Part shown: positions 6,533 to 13,040 of the stretch, piece by piece
Numbering within the stretch: position 1 is the stretch's first letter
Layout of the letters: the number at the start of each line of letters is the position of its first letter
Source: Gammaproteobacteria bacterium
Lineage (GTDB): Bacteria; Pseudomonadota; Gammaproteobacteria; Steroidobacterales; Steroidobacteraceae
Direction of reading: 5' to 3'
Length of the DNA: 18,816 bases
Assembly (NCBI GenBank): GCA_028293725.1
Contig: JAQGOE010000290.1
Location: 1-18,816, forward strand
Position numbers and translations under genes: made by a program
The notes under the pieces: model-generated
Databases searched by the model: none
The model's input: the letters and a program-made list of their open reading frames with translations, nothing else
Told to the model about the DNA's origin: nothing

Positions 6533-7620
6533 TGATTACCTTTCTATTGTTGGCTGGCGTGCTCATCATCGCCGGCGTCGCTGTCATAGCGGTTCCATTG
6601 CTGCGCCGGGTACCGACGCAGCTGGCACCGGCGCCCTGGACCGCTCTCGCCGCGGCGGGAGTGTTGGTCATCGGCTCCGCCGTGTTATATGCAACCCTGA
6701 CCAACTGGTCATGGCATAGCGCACCGTCGGACGACTCTCCGCAGACGATGGTCGCACGGCTTGCCCGCCAGCTCGAGAGTGATCCGCAGGATCTGAACGG
6801 CTGGCTGATGCTCGGGCGCTCGTACGTTGTGTTGGAACAGTTTCCGCTCGCCCTGCGCTCGTTCGAGCGGGCGGACCGGCTCGCCGGCGGTAAGAACGCC
6901 GACGCGCTCGTTGGCGAGGCCGAAGCGCTCACCATGAGCGACGAAGCTGAGCTCGATGGTCGCGCGGGGCGCATCATCGAGCAGGCGCTCGTGCTCGACC
7001 CCAACTCCGGCAAGGCGCTGTTCTTTGGAGCCGCCGCAGCGGTCCGGCGCGGCGATCTGGCGCTCGGCAAGGAGCGTTTCCAGAAGTTGCTGAGCATGAA
7101 TCCTCCCGAGGCGATCCGCCCGATTCTGCAGCAGCAGATCGATGGCCTGGAGCGAAGAATGGCCGGAGCGGGCGATGCTGGCGTTGCAGCCCCCGTGGGC
7201 GGCGGCGCATCGGCAGGACGCGCTTCTTCCGCGTCCGCAGCCGCCGCGAGTGGCACGAATGCCGACGCTGCCGCAAATTCCGCCGCCGTGCGCGTGCACA
7301 TCGAGCTCTCGCCGGAATTGTCGAAAGCCGCTCCGGACGCCGCGCCGCTATTCGTATTCGTGAGAGATCCCGCGCAACCGGGTCCGCCGCTGGCGGCGAA
7401 GCGACTCTCCAGCCGTTTTCCGCAGACCGTTGAGCTGACACCCGCGGATTCAATGGTGCCTGGACGGGTATTCGCGGCGGGTCAAAGCGTACAGGTGGTT
7501 GCGAGAATTGCGCGTTCAGGCAATCCGCTGGCGGGCAGCGGCGATCCATTCGGCGAGGTCGCGTATCGGGTCGGTCACGACGGACTCGTCAACATCGTGA
7601 TCGATCACGTCACGCCCTGA
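6532..7620 (+). CDS. ccmI: CcmI, apocytochrome c chaperone with TPR repeats
   Basis: Last gene of the ccm operon. CcmI (CycH) binds the C-terminal helix of apocytochrome c and brings it to CcmF/H. 362 residues: two N-terminal membrane helices (about 2-23 and 36-55) separated by a short loop, then periplasmic TPR repeats from about 75 to 205 (e.g. NGWLMLGRSYVVLEQFPLAL). A linker at about 210-245 is Ala/Gly/Ser-rich, and the C-terminal CcmI domain (from VRVHIELSPEL to the end) has a typical beta-rich pattern. The ATG shares one base with the ccmH stop (TGATG). Confidence 0.92.
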   Translation: MITFLLLAGVLIIAGVAVIAVPLLRRVPTQLAPAPWTALAAAGVLVIGSAVLYATLTNWSWHSAPSDDSPQTMVARLARQLESDPQDLNGWLMLGRSYVVLEQFPLALRSFERADRLAGGKNADALVGEAEALTMSDEAELDGRAGRIIEQALVLDPNSGKALFFGAAAAVRRGDLALGKERFQKLLSMNPPEAIRPILQQQIDGLERRMAGAGDAGVAAPVGGGASAGRASSASAAAASGTNADAAANSAAVRVHIELSPELSKAAPDAAPLFVFVRDPAQPGPPLAAKRLSSRFPQTVELTPADSMVPGRVFAAGQSVQVVARIARSGNPLAGSGDPFGEVAYRVGHDGLVNIVIDHVTP

Positions 7621-7627
7621 ACCGCGT

Positions 7628-7646
7628 CGCGCGCGTTCGGCGCGCG
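7628..7646 (+). terminator. Strong GC hairpin after ccmI, possible operon end
   Basis: CGCGCGC pairs with GCGCGCG around a GTTCG loop, eight bases after the ccmI stop. There is no T-run behind it (TCACTCCATTT follows), so it is not a classic intrinsic terminator. It may stabilise the 3' end of the operon mRNA or work with Rho. Confidence 0.3.
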
Positions 7647-7896
7647 CGCGTCACTCCATTTGCGCGGGTGCGTGTTGCGCGAGGCGACGCGTACATCGGT
7701 CGCCCCGCCCGCACGAAAGTTCAATTCGCTCCGGCCCCGCTCCGGCATGGGTCTTGCTGATACTTAGGTGCTCGGCGGGCCGAGGGCTATCTTCACGAAC
7801 TTCCAGTCTTCCGTGAGAGGTTCTAGGTCGCACATCGTTTGCTGCCAAATTGTTTTGCCCGCGAGCCCTAGGTATTCACTGTGGAGGAGAGTAACG

Positions 7897-8307
7897 ATGG
7901 CTCATGAACCAACTCAGGATGGACGCACATCCAATCGCGGATTCGCGTCAATGAATCAGGAGCGGCAGCGGCAGATTGCAAGTATGGGCGGTAAAGCGGT
8001 TCCAGACGAGAAGCGCAGTTTCTCGCAGAACCGGCGGCTAGCGGCTGAGGCCGGCCGTAAGGGCGGCCAGAGCGTACCGGGCTCGAAGCGTAGTTTTTCG
8101 CAGAATCGCGAGCTCGCGGCTGTGGCAGGTCGTAAAGGCGGCCAGAGCGTGCCGGATGAGAAGCGCAGCTTCTCGCAGAACCCGGAACTCGCCGCAGAGG
8201 CGGGTCGCAAGGGCGGCCAGGCCAGCCATGGCGGCGGTGGCGGCGAGGCTCACCATAAAGAGGCGACGGAGCGCCAACGCTCTCCGGGAGGAACCGGGGA
8301 GGAATAG
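7897..8307 (+). CDS. KGG-repeat (YciG/con-10-like) stress protein
   Basis: Small hydrophilic, glycine- and arginine-rich 136-residue protein with no membrane segment or signal peptide. After a short N-terminus (MAHEPTQDGRTSNRGFASM) it has one degenerate unit ending IASMGG (residues 14-32), then three near-identical 25-residue units (33-57, 58-82, 83-107) of the form VPxxKRSFSQNxxLAAxAGRKGG. It ends in a His/Gly/Glu-rich tail. The KGG motif links it to the YciG/con-10 family, which is induced by general stress; its molecular function is not established. ATG 7897 is chosen for the excellent GGAGGAGAG six bases upstream; the frame is open to 7768 without likeness to the family. A weak promoter-like pair lies upstream (TTGTTT 7850-7855, TATTCA 7873-7878, 17-bp spacer). 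Confidence 0.8.
   Translation: MAHEPTQDGRTSNRGFASMNQERQRQIASMGGKAVPDEKRSFSQNRRLAAEAGRKGGQSVPGSKRSFSQNRELAAVAGRKGGQSVPDEKRSFSQNPELAAEAGRKGGQASHGGGGGEAHHKEATERQRSPGGTGEE
7993..8217 (+). repeat. Three 75-bp in-frame tandem repeats inside the KGG gene
   Basis: Three consecutive 75-bp units encode 25 residues each, all ending in GGCCGTAAGGGCGGC-like DNA for AGRKGG. The units are highly similar at DNA level, so recent duplication and copy-number change by recombination or slippage are plausible. Confidence 0.8.
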
Positions 8308-8679
8308 CGGAGACCGCAGTACCGCTTGCAGGGCTGCAAGGACGCGGCCCGGACGCCGTCGTGCCACACGGATGATCCGAGTGGCCGGCGGTCGATTCCG
8401 CGTTGGGGCGTGCAAAGTTTGCCTCAGGCAGTGCAGAAGTTACCGATGCGCTGGCGCTCGAGGTGTCGATTTTGCGAAAGCGGGTTCGGCACCTTATCTA
8501 TTGACCCTCTATTGCTGCAGTGCATACACGACAGGAACATCACTGTTGTGCGCTGGTGCTCAGGGCCGCACGACGTCTCAGCAGACTAACGTCGGATTGA
8601 CCATAATGTCCGCTGCGTGGCCATTGAGTCAGCCGCACGGGGCGGCCGAGGGGCAGCCCACGCTTTTGGGCTTCAATCA
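8308..8679. other. 372-bp stretch with no convincing gene
   Basis: Open frames here run across the stops of the neighbouring genes and show no protein-like composition. Just after the KGG gene are two small hairpins: GCGG-AGA-CCGC from 8307, and CTTGCA-GGGC-TGCAAG at 8325-8340. Neither has a T-run. The local base composition becomes more AT-rich around 8490-8530, where TTGACC (8501-8506) is a fair -35 hexamer, but the matching -10 (CATACA) is poor. This is the likely promoter area for the lipoprotein gene. Confidence 0.4.
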
Positions 8680-8982
8680 ATGAAATATGCGAAGAGGCGG
8701 TCCGCCTCAGTCCGGGTCGGAGCGTTTGGGGTTGTGATGATGCTAGCACTGTGCGGCTGCAGCACCGGGCGGTGGTTCGAGACCCGCCCGCAACAGGGGA
8801 ATAGTGCCCCGCCGCCCCCGAGCTCAGCCACCGATTTAAAGTCCTCGACCGTCACCTATGTCCGTGAGCTGTGCGCGCTCCCCCGGGAGCAGCGTGACGC
8901 GCAGCTACGCGAGCTGAATGAGGCGCTGTTGCCGAATCATGCGGCCATCTCCTGCGGCCGCGGCGGTTTTCCCGGCGAATAA
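8680..8982 (+). CDS. Small putative lipoprotein of unknown function
   Basis: 100-residue protein. It has a basic N-terminus MKYAKRRSASVRVG and a hydrophobic stretch GVVMMLALCGC, in which LCG-C is an acceptable lipobox with the second Cys as the lipidated residue; STG follows. The mature part starts with a Pro/Ser-rich linker (APPPPSSA). It continues as a probable helical segment from STVTYVRELC through LREQ-type charged repeats to LNEALLPNHAA, and ends ISCGRGGFPGE. Two cysteines of the mature part could form a disulfide in the periplasm. I do not recognise the family. ATG 8680 places the signal peptide correctly; a GTG at 8617 is open in frame but adds a non-signal-like leader. The ribosome binding site is weak. 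Confidence 0.6.
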   Translation: MKYAKRRSASVRVGAFGVVMMLALCGCSTGRWFETRPQQGNSAPPPPSSATDLKSSTVTYVRELCALPREQRDAQLRELNEALLPNHAAISCGRGGFPGE

Positions 8983-8997
8983 CCGCGCCGCGCACCC

Positions 8998-9023
8998 ACA
9001 TTCCAACACGAGGTGTTGAATGT
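8998..9023. repeat. Imperfect inverted repeat between lipoprotein gene and tex
   Basis: ACATTCCAACAC is followed after GAG by GTGTTGAATGT: two 11-12-base arms that pair fully apart from one bulged C, and flanking CCC/GGG bases can extend the stem. It lies 16 bases after the lipoprotein stop. It may be a stem that ends or stabilises the upstream transcript, or an operator for tex. No T-run follows. Confidence 0.45.
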
Positions 9024-9191
9024 TGGGGCACGCGGTCGATGCGAAACTTCGGTATGCGGGCGCGCGGCGGGGTACCTGCGGCGGCGCGGCCGGCTGGCCG
9101 TGCCTAATCGCGCGCCGTTTAGCAAGTCTTGTTGCGACGAGGGCGTTTCAGCATAGTGCGCGCCCGTCAGCGAAATTCTCCACACCTCCCG

Positions 9192-11627
9192 ATGCTTTCA
9201 ATTGAATCCCGACTCGCGTCGGAGCTCGCCGTCAAGCCGCAGCAGGTCGCCGCCGCCGTTGCCTTGCTCGATGCCGGCTCCACCGTTCCCTTCATCTCCC
9301 GCTACCGCAAGGAGGCGACCGAAGGTCTCGATGACGCCCAGCTACGTACCCTGGAGGAGCGTCTGGGCTATTTGCGCGAGCTCGAAGAGCGCCGCGCCAC
9401 CATCCTCAAGAGCATCGAGGAGCAGGGCAAACTCACCGACGAGCTGAAGGCCGCCATCGCGGGCGCCGACACCAAGCAGCGCCTGGAGGACCTGTACCTC
9501 CCGTACAAGCCCAAGCGGCGCACCAAGGCCATGATTGCTCGCGAAGCGGGCCTCGATGGGCTGGCCACGGCGCTGTTGGCGAATCCCGGTCTCGACCCCG
9601 AGACCGAGGCGGCGAAGTATCTGAAGGCGGCGTTCACAACCGAGAATGGCGAGAATCCCGGCGCACCGGACGCCAAGACGGCGTTGGATGGCGCAAGACA
9701 GATCCTGATGGAGCAGTTCGCCGAAGATGCGGAGCTCCTGGGCGAGCTGCGTGAGCATCTGCAGGACAACGGACAGCTCGTGGCCAAAGTGGCGACCGGC
9801 AAGGAGGAGGCCGGCGCGAAATTCCGCGATTACTTCGATTATCGCGAGGCCATCAGCGTCATTCCCTCGCACCGGGGCCTGGCGTTGTTCCGCGGCCGTA
9901 AAGAGGAGATTCTGCAACTCGCGCTGAAGCTGCCCGAGGAGCTCGTGGAGCAGCCGGCGGGCACCCAGCCCCCCGCGGTGACATCCTTCAACAGTTGCGA
10001 GCGCCGCATCGCCGCTCGCTTTCAGATTTCCGACCAGGGGCGTCCCGCGGACCCGTGGCTGCTGCAAACGGCTCGCTGGACCTGGCAGGTGAAGCTCGGC
10101 TGGCAGCTCGAGGGCGAGCTGTTCTCGGCCCTGCGCGAGCGTTCCGAGGAAGAGGCGATTCGTGTGTTCGCCCGGAATCTGCACGACCTGTTGCTGGCCG
10201 CTCCCGCGGGTCCTCGCGCCACCATGGGCCTCGATCCGGGTTTGCGCACCGGCGTGAAAGTGGCCGTGGTCGACCGCACCGGCAAGGTGGTCGAGACGGC
10301 GGCGATTTTTCCGCATGCGCCGCGAAACGATTGGGATGGCTCGCTGCACGTTCTGGGTGCCATCGCGAAGAAACATAACGTTGACCTCGTCAGCATCGGT
10401 AATGGTACCGCGTCGCGCGAAACCGACAAGCTCGCAGCCGATCTGATGAAGCGTCACCCCGACCTGAAGCTGACGCGCATTGTGGTGTCGGAGGCGGGCG
10501 CATCCGTGTACTCCGCTTCCGCGCTCGCCTCGCACGAGTTGCCCGGACTCGACGTCACCTTACGTGGGGCCGTATCCATTGCACGCCGCCTCCAGGACCC
10601 GCTCGCCGAGTTGGTGAAGATCGACCCAAAGGCAATCGGGGTGGGGCAGTACCAACACGATGTCAGTCAGACGAAGCTCGCGCGCTCGCTCGATGCGGTA
10701 GTCGAGGATTGCGTGAACGCGGTGGGCGTGGATGTGAATACGGCGTCGCCTGCGCTCCTGGCACGGATTTCGGGGCTGTCGGCTTCATTGGCCGAGGCCG
10801 TCGTGAAACATCGGGACGAGAATGGTGCGTTCACCAGTCGCGAGGGACTGAAAAAAGTGCCGCGGCTGGGTGCGAAGACTTTCGAGCAGGCGGCCGGCTT
10901 CCTGCGCATCAGCGGCGGCGAGAACCCGTTGGACAGCTCTGCGGTCCACCCCGAAGCGTACCCCGTGGTCGAGCGGATCCTGGCCGATCTGGCGCGGCCG
11001 CTTGCCGCCCTCAGCGGTGATACGCGGGCGCTCAAGCAGGTGGATGCGAAGCGCTACACCGACGAGCGCTTCGGCCTCCCGACCGTCCAGGACATCCTGC
11101 GGGAGCTGGAGAAGCCAGGTCGCGACCCGCGCCCGGAATTCAAGACCGCGGCGTTTCAGGATGGCGTCGAGGATCTGAAGGACCTCACGTCCGGCATGCT
11201 CCTCGAGGGCGTGGTGACCAACGTCACGAACTTCGGTGCCTTCGTTGACATCGGTGTGCATCAGGACGGACTCGTGCACATTTCCATGATGTCCCACAAG
11301 TTCATCAAGGACCCACGGGAACTGGTGAAGGCTGGCGACGTGGTGAAGGTCAAGGTGTTGGAAGTCGATCTGCAGCGCAAACGTATCGCTCTCACCATGA
11401 AACTCGATGAGGCCCCGGCGCGCGGGCGGCCGGCAGAGTCGCAGTCAGGCTCGCGAGGGGCGCCACCGCCCAGGGGTCGGGACTCACAACAGCGCGGTGG
11501 CCGGGAACAGGACCGCCGCCCGCAGGATGGCCGGCCCGGCGATCGTCGGCCGTCAAAACCTCGCGAGCCCGAACAAAATTCCAACGGTGTGATGGCCGAA
11601 GCCCTGGCACGCGCTTTCAAACGCTAG
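9192..11627 (+). CDS. tex: Tex, S1-domain RNA-binding transcription accessory protein
   Basis: Cytoplasmic nucleic-acid-binding protein of the Tex/Spt6 family, linked to transcription and RNA processing. 811 residues, slightly longer than the usual 770-785. Numbered from ATG 9192: N-terminal helical domain with [20 protein letters not shown] and [14 protein letters not shown]; a YqgF/RNase H-like domain starting at [17 protein letters not shown] (about 345); helix-hairpin-helix motifs about 505-575 ([19 protein letters not shown] and following); and an S1 domain about 665-737 ([20 protein letters not shown]). The extra length is a basic Arg/Gly/Pro/Gln-rich tail (738-811) ending EALARAFKR. 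The start is set by the family N-terminus ([14 protein letters not shown]); no clear Shine-Dalgarno precedes it. The frame is open to 9129 without family similarity. Confidence 0.96.
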   Translation: MLSIESRLASELAVKPQQVAAAVALLDAGSTVPFISRYRKEATEGLDDAQLRTLEERLGYLRELEERRATILKSIEEQGKLTDELKAAIAGADTKQRLEDLYLPYKPKRRTKAMIAREAGLDGLATALLANPGLDPETEAAKYLKAAFTTENGENPGAPDAKTALDGARQILMEQFAEDAELLGELREHLQDNGQLVAKVATGKEEAGAKFRDYFDYREAISVIPSHRGLALFRGRKEEILQLALKLPEELVEQPAGTQPPAVTSFNSCERRIAARFQISDQGRPADPWLLQTARWTWQVKLGWQLEGELFSALRERSEEEAIRVFARNLHDLLLAAPAGPRATMGLDPGLRTGVKVAVVDRTGKVVETAAIFPHAPRNDWDGSLHVLGAIAKKHNVDLVSIGNGTASRETDKLAADLMKRHPDLKLTRIVVSEAGASVYSASALASHELPGLDVTLRGAVSIARRLQDPLAELVKIDPKAIGVGQYQHDVSQTKLARSLDAVVEDCVNAVGVDVNTASPALLARISGLSASLAEAVVKHRDENGAFTSREGLKKVPRLGAKTFEQAAGFLRISGGENPLDSSAVHPEAYPVVERILADLARPLAALSGDTRALKQVDAKRYTDERFGLPTVQDILRELEKPGRDPRPEFKTAAFQDGVEDLKDLTSGMLLEGVVTNVTNFGAFVDIGVHQDGLVHISMMSHKFIKDPRELVKAGDVVKVKVLEVDLQRKRIALTMKLDEAPARGRPAESQSGSRGAPPPRGRDSQQRGGREQDRRPQDGRPGDRRPSKPREPEQNSNGVMAEALARAFKR

Positions 11628-11642
11628 ACGATCGTCATCCTG

Positions 11643-11666
11643 GGGGTCCGAAGGTCTGTGGACCCC
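11643..11666 (+). terminator. Hairpin after tex, possible transcript end
   Basis: GGGGTCC and GGACCCC pair (7 bp) around a 10-base loop, 16 bases after the tex stop. No T-run follows, so intrinsic termination is doubtful. A separate perfect palindrome GACGATCGTC (11627-11636) overlaps the last base of the tex stop codon. Confidence 0.35.
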
Positions 11667-11712
11667 GGTGTTGCGGCGCGAACGGCGTGCGTCGCGCACA
11701 GTCCGAAGCAAT

Positions 11713-11750
11713 GAAAGGCCGTTGAAAGGTAATGGAAAGTCTGCGGAAAA
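11713..11750 (+). promoter_or_regulatory. Four GAAAR direct repeats phased every 11 bp upstream of the efflux operon
   Basis: GAAAG starts at 11713, 11724 and 11735, and GAAAA at 11746, each exactly 11 bp apart. The first two are TGAAAGG. Direct repeats at 11-bp spacing, about one helical turn, are the layout used by OmpR/PhoB-type response regulators, and the last copies overlap the -35 region of the candidate promoter. No regulator gene is in the window, so the binding protein is unknown. Confidence 0.5.
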
Positions 11751-11760
11751 GCGGACCCAC

Positions 11761-11766
11761 TACAAT
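11761..11766 (+). promoter_or_regulatory. Candidate -10 box (TACAAT) of the RND efflux operon
   Basis: TACAAT differs from TATAAT at one base and lies 36 bp before the ATG of the membrane fusion protein gene. No good -35 hexamer is found 16-18 bp upstream (GC-rich TCTGCGG area). That fits an activator-dependent promoter in which the phased repeats just upstream recruit a regulator. Confidence 0.4.
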
Positions 11767-11802
11767 GTCCGTTTGCGGCGATGAGCGGGCGGTCGTTGGA
11801 TC

Positions 11803-13008
11803 ATGGAGCAGGCAGAGCTATCCTTACTGCGGCGGGCGTTACCGCCGGGCAAGCAGATTCGAGTTGTACTCGTAATCGTGCTGGCCGCGGCGGGTGCGCT
11901 CGCCGTTGGTTGGGGAGCCTTGCGCGCCCGGGCCAGTGAGCCGTCGCCGACCCATGAGGCGACGGCCAGTAACGAGGTGCGCCTGACCAGCGCACAACTG
12001 GCGACGCTGGAAATCAACACCGTGGCGACCCGCCCATTCCGTACCGAAGAGGTGACGGACGGCCAGATCGCTCTCAACGGCGATACCACGACCCAGGTTT
12101 TCTCGCCTTACTCCGGGCGTGTGGTCCGCGTACTCGCCAGTCCTGGCGAAGACGTCAAGCAAGGCGCGCCCCTCCTGCGGATCGAAGCCTCGGAATTCGT
12201 GCAAGCGCAGAGCGATCTGCTCAATACCGCGGCGGCTCTGAAGCTCGCTCGCATCAACGAAGAGCGCAAACACGCCGCGTATGACAGCAAGGGCGGCTCG
12301 CTGCAGGACTGGCAGCAGGCGCAAGCTGACCTGGCTGCGGCCGGAAACGCCTCGACGTCGGCGGCCAACCGCTTGCGCATTCTCGGCAAGACGAGTCAGG
12401 AAATCGCCGCGATCGAAACTGCTAAGAAGATGGATGCCACGACCTACGTCGTTGCCCCGATCGGTGGAGTCGTGACGGATCGTCAGGTTGGGCCCGGGCA
12501 GTACATTCAGTCGGGAGCCTCGAGTCCCGTGTTCTCCATCGGCGATCTCTCGAACGTTTGGCTCGTGGCGGCCGTGCCCGAGACGGACGCTCCATTCATC
12601 GAGCGTGGGCAGACCGTTGAAGTCCGGGTGCTCGCGCTACCGGGCCAGCTCTTCAAGGCCAAGCTGACCGCGATCGGCGCCCAGGTCGACCCGGTCACGC
12701 GGCGCGTCCCTGTGCGCGCCACCCTGGCCAACCCCGACGGCAAGCTGAAGCCGCAGATGTTTGCCAGCTTCAGCATCATCACCAGTGGCGACTCCCAGGC
12801 GCCCGCGGTCCCCGAGGAAGCTATCGTGCGGGAGGGCGACCAGGCCCGTGTCTGGGTGGTCGCGGAAAACAACACGCTGACACTCCGATCTATTCATACC
12901 GGCCGCAGTAGCGACGGTATGGTCGAGGTGCTCGAGGGTCTGAAGGCGGGCGAACGGGTGGTCACTCGCGGTAGTCTGTTCATCGACCGGGCTGCACGGC
13001 CCGGATGA
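11803..13008 (+). CDS. RND efflux membrane fusion protein (CzcB/CusB-like periplasmic adaptor)
   Basis: Periplasmic adaptor of a tripartite exporter, linking the inner-membrane permease to the outer-membrane channel. 401 residues: a short basic cytoplasmic start, membrane anchor or signal helix about 20-40 (VVLVIVLAAAGALAVGWGAL), and first lipoyl half at about 100-125 (FSPYSGRVVRVLASPGEDV). A coiled alpha-hairpin (about 126-200, Ala/Gln-rich) follows, then the second lipoyl half from about 216 (VVAPIGGVVTDRQVGPGQYI). A beta-barrel domain (NVWLVAAVPETDAPFIERGQ) and membrane-proximal domain to the C-terminus complete it. It lacks the His-rich N-terminal metal-binding region seen in some CzcB proteins, so the substrate cannot be read from it. 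First gene of a three-gene operon; 32 bp separate it from the permease. The ribosome binding site is weak (TTGGATC). Confidence 0.9.
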   Translation: MEQAELSLLRRALPPGKQIRVVLVIVLAAAGALAVGWGALRARASEPSPTHEATASNEVRLTSAQLATLEINTVATRPFRTEEVTDGQIALNGDTTTQVFSPYSGRVVRVLASPGEDVKQGAPLLRIEASEFVQAQSDLLNTAAALKLARINEERKHAAYDSKGGSLQDWQQAQADLAAAGNASTSAANRLRILGKTSQEIAAIETAKKMDATTYVVAPIGGVVTDRQVGPGQYIQSGASSPVFSIGDLSNVWLVAAVPETDAPFIERGQTVEVRVLALPGQLFKAKLTAIGAQVDPVTRRVPVRATLANPDGKLKPQMFASFSIITSGDSQAPAVPEEAIVREGDQARVWVVAENNTLTLRSIHTGRSSDGMVEVLEGLKAGERVVTRGSLFIDRAARPG

Positions 13009-13040
13009 TCGATGATCTCTAGCAGACCGGCCTCCCCAAC

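Noticed and set aside
7993..8217. Regular repeats resembling a CRISPR array
   Set aside because: The 75-bp units are contiguous, in frame and encode KGG repeats; there are no unique spacers or cas genes.
8501..8529. Promoter TTGACC with 16-17-bp spacer before the lipoprotein gene
   Set aside because: The -35 is fair, but the -10 (CATACA or ATACAC) is poor, so it is mentioned only within the intergenic entry.
8156..8683. 175-codon + strand frame running from the KGG gene to the lipoprotein gene
   Set aside because: Overlaps the clear KGG repeats in another frame, is Arg/Ala-rich, and has no start signal.
9342..10535. 397-codon open frame on the - strand inside tex
   Set aside because: Antisense shadow of tex, whose family domains fill the + strand frame; no ribosome binding site or motif supports it.
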